A DNA stretch of 22,340 nt from NCBI GenBank assembly GCA_937872125.1, contig CALMNY010000084.1:1-22340 (forward strand), given 5' to 3'. Below, piece by piece: positions 1 to 7,742 of this stretch (position 1 is the stretch's first letter; every line of letters starts with the position of its first letter). This stretch comes from an uncultured Candidatus Competibacteraceae bacterium. Lineage in GTDB: Bacteria; Pseudomonadota; Gammaproteobacteria; Competibacterales; Competibacteraceae. Both the position numbers and the translations under genes were made by a program. The notes under the pieces were generated by a model. The model saw only the letters and a list, made by a program, of their open reading frames with translations, was not told where the DNA came from and did not search any database.

Positions 1-372
1 GTCATCGGTAACGAGACCCGGGTCAAGGTGGTCAAGAACAAGCTGGCCCCGCCGTTCAAGCAGGCCGAATTTGAAATTCTTTACGGCGAGGGTGCCTCCC
101 GGCTGGGCGAGATCGTTGATCTTGGCGTCAAGGCCGGGCTGATCGAGAAATCCGGGGCCTGGTACAGTTGCAACGGCGCCCGCATCGGTCAGGGCAAGGA
201 CAATGCCCGCGCCTACCTGAAGGAAAACCCTGAATTGGCCCGCGAACTGGAGGACAAGATCCGCGCCCATTTCCTGACCCGTCCCGACGCCGTGCCGGCG
301 ATTGAACCCGGCAGCGTCAGCGACGACGAAGCGGGCGCTTCCGCCGCCGATGAACTGGACGCGGACCTCTGA
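1..372 (+). CDS. recA: RecA recombinase, C-terminal part (5' end outside window)
   Basis: The frame is open from the first base and ends at TGA 370-372, giving the last 123 residues of RecA. RecA forms filaments on single-stranded DNA, drives strand exchange and triggers LexA self-cleavage. What is visible is the end of the ATPase core (the stretch around [20 protein letters not shown]) and the C-terminal domain that binds duplex DNA, with the conserved run GIGQG-like [17 protein letters not shown]. The last 30 or so residues are rich in Asp and Glu, the usual acidic regulatory tail. The next gene, recX, starts inside the tail codons, which is a common arrangement for coupling RecA to its inhibitor. 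The promoter and any LexA box lie outside the window. The family assignment is very secure; only the fragment can be judged. Confidence 0.97.
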   Translation, partial: VIGNETRVKVVKNKLAPPFKQAEFEILYGEGASRLGEIVDLGVKAGLIEKSGAWYSCNGARIGQGKDNARAYLKENPELARELEDKIRAHFLTRPDAVPAIEPGSVSDDEAGASAADELDADL

Positions 373-832
373 GAACGCCGCTGCCGCCGATCCGGCAGCG
401 GTTCGGGCCAAGGCTCTGGAACTGCTGGCCCGGCGCGAGCATTCCCGCCTGGAACTGCGTCAGAAACTGCTCCAGCGCGGCTATCCGTCCGAGCTGATTG
501 ATCCGGCGCTGGAGCAGTTGATCGAGGAACGCCTGCTGGACGAGGGCCGTTACGCCGAAATCTACGCCTGCGGGCGAGCCGACAAGGGCTATGGGCCGTT
601 GCGGATCGCCCGCGAACTGCGCGAGCGCGGCGTGCCGGAAGAGCAGGTTGCCGCGACTTTGGCGACGCTGGAAGATGACTGGTCAGCCAAGTTGCGGGAC
701 CTGCATCGCAAGCGGTTCAAGTCTCATGTCCCTGCCGACGCCGCTGGCCGCCTCCAGCAAACCCGGGTGTTGCGCCAGCATGGTTTTACCCTGGAGCAAA
801 TCAAGCGCCTGTTTGAGGGTGGTGAACAGTAG
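350..832 (+). CDS. recX: RecX, regulatory protein of RecA
   Basis: A 160-residue protein that caps and shortens RecA filaments and so damps recombination and the SOS response. It is Arg/Glu-rich and helical, with the three-helix repeats typical of RecX: an N-terminal repeat around [19 protein letters not shown], a middle one with [17 protein letters not shown] and [16 protein letters not shown], and a C-terminal one ending [13 protein letters not shown]. Length matches the family (about 150-170 residues). I chose ATG 350, inside the end of recA (23-nt overlap); a TTG at 302 in the same frame would add 16 unrelated residues. No separate promoter is visible, so expression probably depends on read-through from recA. 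The stop TAG is at 830-832. Confidence 0.93.
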   Translation: MNWTRTSENAAAADPAAVRAKALELLARREHSRLELRQKLLQRGYPSELIDPALEQLIEERLLDEGRYAEIYACGRADKGYGPLRIARELRERGVPEEQVAATLATLEDDWSAKLRDLHRKRFKSHVPADAAGRLQQTRVLRQHGFTLEQIKRLFEGGEQ

Positions 833-905
833 GCGGTTGGTTTTTTTCCAGTGGAGCAGGCCGGATTGTCCTGCGCCATACGTCAAAATTTTCAATATAT
901 TCCAA

Positions 906-1493
906 ATGAATGTCCTGATTGTCTATGCCCATCCCAACCCCCGCAGCTTCAACCAGGCGATTCTGGACAGAGTTGACGCTACCTTGCGCGAGGGTGGCCA
1001 CGCCACCCGCGTCCATGATCTGTACCAGATGCAATTCCGGTCCGTGCTGGATGGCGAGGACCTGATCCGCAACTGGCGTGGGGATTTACCGGTGGACACC
1101 CGCCGGGAACAGGACGCCATCCGCTGGGCGCAGGGTCTGGTGTTTATTTATCCGATCTGGTGGTTCGGGCCGCCAGCGATTCTCAAAGGCTGGATTGATC
1201 GGGTGTTCACCCGGCGGTTTGCCTTTGAGTTCGGTCCCGAAGGAATGCAGGGCCTCCTCACCCACGAAAAGGCGCTGATTCTCAATACCCTGGGCGGCGA
1301 TGCCGCGACCTATCAGCGTGAACGCTGGCATGAACTGCTGGTTCGCCCCATGGCCGAGGGCGTTCTGGGGGCTTGCGGAATCCACAACGTCATCCACCGG
1401 GCGTTCTACCAGGTTACCTCGGTAACCAACGCCGAACGGCAGGCGATGCTGGACGAGGTTCGGCAGTTGACGATGGCGCTGGTAGGAACCTGA
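906..1493 (+). CDS. FMN-dependent NAD(P)H:quinone oxidoreductase-like protein (flavodoxin-like fold)
   Basis: A 195-residue cytoplasmic protein of the Flavodoxin_2 family (MdaB, KefF and NQO1 relatives), which reduces quinones by two electrons using NAD(P)H. The first strand, MNVLIVYAHPNPRSFN (residues 1-16), carries the phosphate-binding HPNPxSFN loop. A second FMN-contact segment, PIWWFGPPAILKGWIDRVF (83-101), is the most diagnostic motif, and LNTLGGD (127-132) matches the loop after strand 4. Start ATG 906 was chosen because the conserved fold begins exactly there; no strong ribosome binding site precedes it. The 73-nt gap to recX holds no clear promoter. KefF-like proteins activate potassium efflux antiporters, but no kef gene is present here, so the substrate is unknown. 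Confidence 0.85.
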   Translation: MNVLIVYAHPNPRSFNQAILDRVDATLREGGHATRVHDLYQMQFRSVLDGEDLIRNWRGDLPVDTRREQDAIRWAQGLVFIYPIWWFGPPAILKGWIDRVFTRRFAFEFGPEGMQGLLTHEKALILNTLGGDAATYQRERWHELLVRPMAEGVLGACGIHNVIHRAFYQVTSVTNAERQAMLDEVRQLTMALVGT

Positions 1494-1581
1494 CCCCGCT
1501 TGGGAGCCGGTCGAACGCGATTCAGGCGGTTTTGTGGCCTCGCGCATGGGCGAATCAGGCACCCCCTGCATCTCGCCACGT

Positions 1582-2556
1582 TCAGTACGCCGTCAGCCTC
1601 ATGCCCGCAACCGGGGCCACGCCGCGCCCATCGGGGCCAGCAAACTCAAAGGGGACCGAAACCAGTTCCATCCCGGCGTTGCGCTGGATTACAAAATGCA
1701 AATGCGGACCGCTGGAAAAACCGGTATTTCCTGAGTTGGCCAGCCAGGCGCCACGTTCTACCGGTTGGCCAGGCCGCACCCGCACCGAATCCGCTTGCAG
1801 GTGCGCATACACCGCCATGGTGCCGTCGGCGTGGAGAACGCGCACGGCGTTGGCCTGCTCCTGATATTTTGGATCCAGGCCGCCGTCCAGGAAATCGGCG
1901 GCGAATTCCATCACCACACCTTCGCGAGCAGCGCGCACCGGCGTACCCAGCGGCAAACTGATGTCCACCGCATAGCGGCTCTGGGGATGCTGGTGGCTGA
2001 AAGCCCCGTCGAAAGCCTGACCGATCAGGAACTGCTGTCCCGGTGCGAACGGCGGCGTATAAGGCCGGTCGGGTTGATGCGTGGCGGCGGGATCGCCCAG
2101 CACCGCCCGCGCCCGATAGCCATAGCGCCAGCGCGGGCCGGTCGGTCGGAGCGTGACCACCGGCGTTTCCGTGCGGGCGGGCGCCACCAGCCGCACTGGC
2201 AGCGGCGGCCGGGCCTCCATGTTTTCGATCCCATTGCTATCCATTTCCACCTCGATGGGACCGTAATAATCATTGATCACCGTCAGCGCCGGCGCGCCCA
2301 TACTGCCACGATTACGCACAGTAACCTTGGCCGGCAGTTCACTGACCGGTAACTGTTTCACCTCGACCGGAGTGCTGGCGTTTTGGGGCGGTCGGTCGGT
2401 AAACACCCAGGCGCCGGAGGCGTCCTGATATTTATAAAGGCTCCTGGTCAGCGCCGGTCGCATGTCCAGCAGCAGGATCAACACCAGCGCCGCCAGGCGG
2501 ACCACTCCCCTGCTCCGCCGCTCGCGCGACGAGCGCCATCCACCGCTGCGCGCCAT
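1582..2556 (-). CDS. M23 family metallopeptidase with N-terminal DUF4124 domain
   Basis: A 324-residue envelope protein predicted to cut peptidoglycan cross-links or activate another hydrolase. Residues 21-32 are a hydrophobic signal/anchor, residues 38-55 are a DUF4124 motif (LYKYQDASGAWVFTDRPP), and residues 175-300 are an M23 (LytM-like) domain. The zinc site appears intact: H190 and D198 (HPQSRYAVD), H252 in YAHL, and H285/H287 in PHLHF. The start ATG at 2554-2556 overlaps the TGA of the upstream oxidoreductase by one base (TGATG), so translation is probably coupled; an upstream in-frame start would run into that gene and give a poor signal peptide. It converges with the quinone-reductase gene. 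The combination of DUF4124 and M23 is known in gammaproteobacteria; the exact target is not. Confidence 0.88.
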   Translation of the reverse strand: MARSGGWRSSRERRSRGVVRLAALVLILLLDMRPALTRSLYKYQDASGAWVFTDRPPQNASTPVEVKQLPVSELPAKVTVRNRGSMGAPALTVINDYYGPIEVEMDSNGIENMEARPPLPVRLVAPARTETPVVTLRPTGPRWRYGYRARAVLGDPAATHQPDRPYTPPFAPGQQFLIGQAFDGAFSHQHPQSRYAVDISLPLGTPVRAAREGVVMEFAADFLDGGLDPKYQEQANAVRVLHADGTMAVYAHLQADSVRVRPGQPVERGAWLANSGNTGFSSGPHLHFVIQRNAGMELVSVPFEFAGPDGRGVAPVAGMRLTAY

Positions 2557-3215
2557 CAGTCGTTGAAATAGTGAATATACACGCCTTCCTGGTCGCCCTT
2601 GGCCAGTTCCACCATCCGGGCGGCGACGGTTTCCGCGGCAATCGGCCGATAGCGGCTGAAGGGTCCCCACAGGAACAGCGACCAGAGCGGTGCTAATGAC
2701 TGGCTCCAATCCTCGACCAACCGGGGTTCGCGGCGCTCGCCCAGCAGCAGCGAAGGTCGCAGAATATGCACGGCCTTGAAGGGCAGTTCGCTCACCGCCG
2801 CTTCGGCGCGTCCCTTGATTCGGTTGTAAAACACCGGGGAACCGGGATCGGCGCCGACCGCCGACACCAGCACGAACCGGGGCACGCCTCGCGCCACCGC
2901 CAGCCGCGCCAGTTCAGCGACGTAGATATGATCCACCTTGGCGAACGCTTCCGGCGAGCCGGCCGCTCGCTGGGTGGTGCCCAGACAGCACAGCGCCACA
3001 TCCGCGCTGATTGCCTCCACGTGGTCGCTCAGGTGATCGAAGTTCACGGCATGGAGCGTCAGTTTGGGATGGGTCTGCTCCAGCGCCCGGCGAGCGAACA
3101 CCGTTACCTGGCCGATGGCGTCATCCGCCAGCAGTTGGGTCAGGCAATGCCCACCGACCAGCCCGCTCGCGCCCGCCAGCAAGACTCGAAGTCCCGTTTG
3201 TCGTTGCGTCGTCAT
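2556..3215 (-). CDS. NAD(P)-binding oxidoreductase, atypical short-chain/HTATIP2-like family
   Basis: A 219-residue Rossmann-fold protein. The N-terminal LLAGASGLVGG (residues 12-22) is the GxxGxxG dinucleotide-binding loop, LCCLGTT follows strand 4, and VLVSAVGADPGSPVFYNRIK contains a Ser and a YxxxK pair placed as in short-chain dehydrogenases. The pattern fits the NAD(P)H-binding/TIP30 (HTATIP2)-like group rather than sugar epimerases, and the substrate cannot be read from the sequence. ATG 3213-3215 is preceded by a strong Shine-Dalgarno sequence (GGAGGAG about 8 nt upstream). Its stop overlaps the start of the M23 peptidase gene by one base. It is divergent from potD, so the 229-bp gap between them must contain both promoters. 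Confidence 0.83.
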   Translation of the reverse strand: MTTQRQTGLRVLLAGASGLVGGHCLTQLLADDAIGQVTVFARRALEQTHPKLTLHAVNFDHLSDHVEAISADVALCCLGTTQRAAGSPEAFAKVDHIYVAELARLAVARGVPRFVLVSAVGADPGSPVFYNRIKGRAEAAVSELPFKAVHILRPSLLLGERREPRLVEDWSQSLAPLWSLFLWGPFSRYRPIAAETVAARMVELAKGDQEGVYIHYFND

Positions 3216-3444
3216 CGTTATGTACTCCTCCAGTTGGGGAAACGCGCGATTTGATCGCCTGCCGGCTCGTCATGGGGAGAATGGCAGCCTCACATCCGCT
3301 GGCGGGATGTTGCTGTTGATCGCCTGGTTAGCCCCGCCTGCTTAAGGATAGTCGCTGCCAGCAGTTTTTTGAGGAAGACCGTCGCTTCCAGGACCGGGAA
3401 CGTTGCTAAACTACCGCGCTTGCCACTCCATGGAGAACTCCGTC
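3216..3444. other. Divergent intergenic region between oxidoreductase and potD
   Basis: This 229-bp region separates two divergent genes and must hold their promoters, but I see no convincing -35/-10 pair. It contains an 11-bp direct repeat, TTGATCGCCTG, at 3251-3261 and 3316-3326 (65 bp apart), and a small inverted repeat ACATCC/GGATGT at 3292-3310 with a 7-nt loop. A T6 run lies at about 3365. The repeat pair could be a regulator site, or chance. Confidence 0.35.
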
Positions 3445-4476
3445 ATGTTCAAAGTCCTGCTTGCTGGCCTGCTGCTCCTGCTGGGCAACGCCGCCCGCGC
3501 CGCCGACCAGACGCTGGTGGTCTACAACTGGGCCGAATACCTGCCCAAAAAGGTGCTTCAGCAATTCACCCAGGAAACCGGCATCAAAGTGCGCTATTCG
3601 ACCTATGACAGCAACGAGGCGATGTACGCCAAGGTCAAGACTGTCAAGGGTGAAGGTTATGATGTGCTGGTACCGTCCACTTATTACGTGGACCGGATGC
3701 GCCGGGAGGGCTTGGTGCAGAAGCTTGACAAATCCCGCCTGAGCAATCTGGGCCATCTCAATCCGCGCCTGCTCAACCAGCCCTACGATCCCAACAATGA
3801 CTACAGCATTCCGTATCTGTGGGGCACCACCGGCATCGCCTACAACGCCGCCAAGCTCCCGCCGGGCCAACTAACCCGCTGGGCCGATCTCTGGGGTCCA
3901 GCCTATAAAAACAAGCTGCTGCTGTTGAACGACATGCGCGAAGTCTTCTCAATGGGATTGAAGTTACTGGGCCACTCGATCAACACCACCGATGAACATC
4001 AGATTCACGCCGCCTATGAGAAGTTGACCGAGCTCATGCCGAATGTGCGGATCTTCGACGCCGAGTCGCCCAAAACCAAATTCCTGGCGCAGGAAGTCAT
4101 AGCCGGAATGCTGTGGAACGGGGAGGCCTACATGGCGAGTCGGCAAAACGCCAAGATCAAATACGTTTATCCCCAGGAAGGCGCAATGATGTGGATGGAC
4201 AATCTGGTGATTTCCGCCGGCGCCAAAAATGTGGAGGGCGCCCACCAGTTCATCAATTTCGTGCTGCGGCCCGAAATTGCCAAGCAGATCAGCGAGGAAA
4301 TCGGTTACTCCTCACCCAATCTGGCCGCCATCCAACTGCTGCCGGAGAAGGTGCGGAATAACCCGACAGTCTATCCGTCCGAGACGGATCTAAAAAATGC
4401 CGAGTTCCAAACTGATGTCGGCGCGGCCTTGCCGATCTACGATCAGTACTGGCAGCGGTTGAAAACCCGGCGGTGA
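3445..4476 (+). CDS. potD: Spermidine/putrescine-binding periplasmic protein (PotD type)
   Basis: A 343-residue extracellular solute-binding protein for polyamine ABC import. Residues 1-19 are a signal peptide ending NAARA-ADQ. Compared with my memory of E. coli PotD, the spermidine pocket is kept at a constant offset of five residues: W29, E31, Y32, Y80 (STYYV), E166 (REVF), W224 (WNG), W250 and D252 (WMD) and Q322 correspond to W34, E36, Y37, Y85, E171, W229, W255, D257 and Q327. Only T35 is changed, to Ala30. Conserved stretches such as YDPNNDYSIPYLWGTTGIAYN fit PotD better than PotF. I chose ATG 3445 because GGAGA lies 8 nt upstream and the signal peptide begins there; ATG 3430 and a TTG at 3403 are in frame. 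No potA, potB or potC is adjacent. Confidence 0.93.
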   Translation: MFKVLLAGLLLLLGNAARAADQTLVVYNWAEYLPKKVLQQFTQETGIKVRYSTYDSNEAMYAKVKTVKGEGYDVLVPSTYYVDRMRREGLVQKLDKSRLSNLGHLNPRLLNQPYDPNNDYSIPYLWGTTGIAYNAAKLPPGQLTRWADLWGPAYKNKLLLLNDMREVFSMGLKLLGHSINTTDEHQIHAAYEKLTELMPNVRIFDAESPKTKFLAQEVIAGMLWNGEAYMASRQNAKIKYVYPQEGAMMWMDNLVISAGAKNVEGAHQFINFVLRPEIAKQISEEIGYSSPNLAAIQLLPEKVRNNPTVYPSETDLKNAEFQTDVGAALPIYDQYWQRLKTRR

Positions 4477-4479
4477 GGT

Positions 4480-4495
4480 CCCCTTGACCAAGGGG
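4480..4495. repeat. Small hairpin just after potD
   Basis: Six-base arms CCCCTT and AAGGGG with loop GACC begin 4 nt after the potD stop codon. There is no T tract on either side, so a classical intrinsic terminator is not supported. It may still act as a 3'-end stabiliser. Confidence 0.35.
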
Positions 4496-4557
4496 GAGGC
4501 CGTGCGACAGGGCGATGAGGAATTCAGGCTATTTCCCGCCAAGACCTGACTACATCT

Positions 4558-4583
4558 CATTCCCGCGCCCCAGCGTGGGAATG
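4558..4583. repeat. Inverted repeat CATTCCC...GGGAATG
   Basis: Seven-base perfect arms CATTCCC (4558-4564) and GGGAATG (4577-4583) flank a 12-nt loop that can itself add two G-C pairs. The motif resembles short CATTCCC...GGGAATG palindromes that recur between genes in many environmental proteobacteria (recalled, not searched). It is the second of four hairpins in this spacer. Confidence 0.5.
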
Positions 4584-4594
4584 CCGTTCGGGTT

Positions 4595-4620
4595 GCTCCA
4601 GCAGCCCATGACGCTGGAGC
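4595..4620. repeat. Inverted repeat GCTCCAGC...GCTGGAGC
   Basis: Perfect 8-bp arms GCTCCAGC (4595-4602) and GCTGGAGC (4613-4620) with a 10-nt loop. It is the third hairpin in the potD-ferredoxin spacer, 11 bp after the previous one. No T tract follows on either strand. Confidence 0.5.
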
Positions 4621-4630
4621 GCTGCGACGA

Positions 4631-4655
4631 TGGAAATCGCCTTAGGGCGTTTCCA
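4631..4655. repeat. Bulged hairpin TGGAAAtCGCC...GGCGTTTCCA
   Basis: Ten paired bases with one bulged T: TGGAAA-t-CGCC (4631-4641), loop TTAG, GGCGTTTCCA (4646-4655), followed by TAAAA. It is the fourth structure in the spacer when read in order of position before the long REP-like stem. Confidence 0.45.
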
Positions 4656-4681
4656 TAAAAGACCTTACCAAGCCGACCTCT

Positions 4682-4710
4682 GTAGGGACACGGCGCCGCC
4701 GTGTCCCTAC
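4682..4710. repeat. REP-like long perfect hairpin
   Basis: Thirteen-base perfect arms GTAGGGACACGGC (4682-4694) and GCCGTGTCCCTAC (4698-4710) with the 3-nt loop GCC. This is by far the strongest hairpin in the window. It lies 30 bp downstream of the ferredoxin stop, between two convergent genes, which is the usual position for REP/BIME-type repeats. It has no T tract. GTAGGG...CCCTAC palindromes of this kind recur in many environmental genomes (from memory), so copies elsewhere in the chromosome are expected. Confidence 0.6.
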
Positions 4711-4739
4711 TGGCCCCACAGATGTAATCTTTCCAGGAA

Positions 4740-5615
<876 letters not shown>

Positions 5616-5689
5616 TTAAAAATTGCGCGGATTATCGGGAAAGCCATCCGGCAAGGCAACCGTGAAACTGGCTGCTTCCATGGCCTGGA

Positions 5690-6289
5690 TCAGGAAGAGC
5701 GCTGGGAGGCGAGGGCTGAAACTTCCCGCCGCGCCAGCCGGTAAGCGACCGCTCCGGCGATTTTTTCCCGATGGATCGTCCAGTGGGCGGGCAAGGGCCA
5801 TCGTTCCAGTTCCGTTTCCGCTTCCAGGTAAATCCAGGCGGTATTCGCCAGCCAACCGCCGGTTTCAAGCGCCGCGCAGACCGGTTTCAGCAGCCCCTGC
5901 CCGAATGGCGGATCGAGCAATACGATTTCGAACGGCGTTGCCGGCTGGCGCAACCAGGCCAGCGCGTCGGCCATTTCAACCCGCGCATTTGCGGCGTTCA
6001 GCCGCGCCAGATTCTCGCGCAGGGCGCGCACCGCCTGCGGCTGGCGCTCGACCAACACCACTTCCGCCGCGTCGCGCGACAGCGCCTCGATGCCGAGCGC
6101 GCCGCTGCCGGCGAACAGGTCCAGACAACGGGCGCCGGGGAGAACGGGAGCCAGCCAGTTGAACAGAGTTTCCCGCACCCGATCCGGCGTCGGGCGCAAT
6201 CCCGGCAGGTCCGGAAACTCCAAGCGCCGGCCACGCCACTGACCGGCGATGATGCGCAACTGGTTGGCGTGGCTACCGCGCCGGTTCAT
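5690..6289 (-). CDS. rsmD: 16S rRNA (guanine-966-N2)-methyltransferase
   Basis: A 199-residue methyltransferase that modifies G966 of 16S rRNA in the assembled 30S subunit, using S-adenosylmethionine. Visible features are the N-terminal LRIIAGQWRGRRLEFP and GLRPTPDRVRETLFNWL typical of RsmD, the SAM-binding loop DLFAGSG (residues 57-63), and the catalytic DPPF tetrad (126-129). The C-terminal tail, rich in Ala/Arg/Ser, is not conserved. Its ATG overlaps the stop of the upstream M16 gene by four bases (ATGA), which implies translational coupling in the same operon. Confidence 0.95.
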   Translation of the reverse strand: MNRRGSHANQLRIIAGQWRGRRLEFPDLPGLRPTPDRVRETLFNWLAPVLPGARCLDLFAGSGALGIEALSRDAAEVVLVERQPQAVRALRENLARLNAANARVEMADALAWLRQPATPFEIVLLDPPFGQGLLKPVCAALETGGWLANTAWIYLEAETELERWPLPAHWTIHREKIAGAVAYRLARREVSALASQRSS

Positions 6290-7629
6290 GAACCGGCGGC
6301 GGGCTTGGGCGCAGCCTGGTCGCCGCCGACGATCACGGTGATCAACCGGTCGGGCTGGACCTGACGCTGCCAGGCAGACTTGACCTGCTCCAGACTGATG
6401 CCGTTCATCATGCTGATGTAGTTTTGCAGGTAGTCCAGCGGCAGCCCGTAGAACGCAATCCCGCCCAGCGCGCTGGCCAGCTTGCTATTGCCCGCCAAGT
6501 CCACAGCGAAGCCGCCGGTGATGTTCTGGCGGGCTTCTTCCAGGATTTGCGGCGCAGGGCCGTTGGTGGTGAACTCGCGCAAGGTGGTTTGGGCAACCTG
6601 CAACGCGGTGTCCACCTGATCGTTGCGGGTTTGCAGATTCAGCAGGAAGGGGCCGGCCTGGCGCATCGGGGAAAACGCGCTGTAAGCGCCGTAGGCCAAC
6701 CCGCGCTTCTCGCGGATTTCCTGGGACAGTTGCGAAACCAGCCCATTGCCACCCAGTACGTGATTGCCCAGATAGAGCGCGTAATAGTCGGGATCGGCGC
6801 GATGGACGCCCACCTGACCGATCAGGATATGGCTCTGGCTGGACGGATGGGGAATGCGGATCGTCTGGCTGGCCTTGACCGGCGGAACCGGAGGTGTTGG
6901 CGGGACCGGTTCGCCCTGCGGCAGACCGCCAACCAGCGCATTCGCCAGTTGTTCGGCAGCGGGCCGGTCCAGATCGCCGACGATGGCGATGACGGCATTC
7001 GCGGCGGTGTAGTGCCGGCGGTGAAACTCCTGAATCTCCGCGCGGGTGATGGCGTTCAGGCTGGCTGGCGTCCCTTCGGGCGGTATGGCGTAGGGGTGAT
7101 CACCGTACAGCGCCTTGTAGAAAGCGTCCTGAGCGATGGCGCCGGGCGACTGGGCGCGATCCCGCAGCGCGGTCAGCATTTGCTGGCGCACCCGCTCCAC
7201 GGCATCCGGGGCAAAGGTCGGTTCTTTCAGCAACCGGGCCACGGTTTCGACCGTCGGTTGCAGATAGCGCGGATCCACGAGGCTGCGCAGCGCGACCGAA
7301 GCCGAGTCGCGCCGCGAACTGGCGCTGAACCGGGCGCCGACCTGGTCGAACCGATCCGCGATAGCATCCGCCGACCAGTCGCCCGCGCCCTCCTCCAACA
7401 ACCCACTGGTCAATTTCGCCAATCCCGGTCGTTCGCCGTCGCGGACCGAACCGGCGTTGAACAGAATTTGCGCGTCCACCATCGGCAATTCCCGCGCCGG
7501 AATAAAGTAGACCGACACGCCGTTAGTGGTGCGCCAATTCTGGATAGCGGGCACAGCGGCGGCCATGCTGGAAACCAGCAGCAAGGCAGTGGCAAGAAGG
7601 CTGGAGAGTAATACGTTCAAACGAGGCAT
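6286..7629 (-). CDS. M16 family peptidase-like protein, non-catalytic subunit
   Basis: A 447-residue exported protein with a signal peptide (residues 1-25, ending SSMAAA-VP) and two M16 half-domains. Where active M16 enzymes have HxxEH, this protein has TSGLLEEGAG (74-83), so it cannot bind zinc in the usual way. It does keep the glycine-rich stretch LGGNGLVSQ (292-300) and the R/Y pair in EIREKRGLAY (R306, Y313), which in heterodimeric M16B proteases is supplied by the partner subunit. ATG 7629 was preferred over an in-frame start 36 codons upstream because it gives a proper signal peptide and follows GAGGA; the upstream codons fall in a repetitive tract. The catalytic partner lies just upstream, and rsmD overlaps its stop by 4 nt. 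Confidence 0.9.
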   Translation of the reverse strand: MPRLNVLLSSLLATALLLVSSMAAAVPAIQNWRTTNGVSVYFIPARELPMVDAQILFNAGSVRDGERPGLAKLTSGLLEEGAGDWSADAIADRFDQVGARFSASSRRDSASVALRSLVDPRYLQPTVETVARLLKEPTFAPDAVERVRQQMLTALRDRAQSPGAIAQDAFYKALYGDHPYAIPPEGTPASLNAITRAEIQEFHRRHYTAANAVIAIVGDLDRPAAEQLANALVGGLPQGEPVPPTPPVPPVKASQTIRIPHPSSQSHILIGQVGVHRADPDYYALYLGNHVLGGNGLVSQLSQEIREKRGLAYGAYSAFSPMRQAGPFLLNLQTRNDQVDTALQVAQTTLREFTTNGPAPQILEEARQNITGGFAVDLAGNSKLASALGGIAFYGLPLDYLQNYISMMNGISLEQVKSAWQRQVQPDRLITVIVGGDQAAPKPAAGS

Positions 7630-7670
7630 CAGAGACAAGTCCTCAAAGCAAGGGAATATTCCATCCTTAA

Positions 7671-7733
7671 TTCGTCTTTTCCGTCTTTGTCCGTCTTTTT
7701 CATCTTTGTCCGTGTCTTCCGTGTCTTCCGTGG
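7671..7733. repeat. Degenerate 9-10-nt tandem tract in the M16 operon
   Basis: On the plus strand this is a run of units related to CCGTCTTTT and CCGTGTCTT (about seven in all); on the minus strand it reads as ACGGAAGACACGG-like units. It fills most of the 113-bp gap between the two M16 genes. It can be translated into a Glu/Asp/Lys-rich peptide that would extend the downstream M16 gene, but that peptide would destroy the signal sequence. Similar CCACGGAAGACACGGA tracts recur in other environmental genomes as far as I recall. Confidence 0.5.
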
Positions 7734-7742
7734 ACAAACCAC

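Noticed and set aside
4480..4495. Intrinsic terminator for potD
   Set aside because: The stem is short and no T tract follows, so it was recorded only as a hairpin.
6281..6296. Perfect 16-bp palindrome CCGGTTCATGAACCGG at the M16/rsmD junction
   Set aside because: It is formed by the codons around the overlapping stop and start. It could be a protein site, but coding constraint explains most of it and there is no second copy nearby.
6424..7611. Plus-strand open frame (395 codons) opposite the second M16 gene
   Set aside because: It is antisense to a conserved protein and has no motif or start signal of its own.
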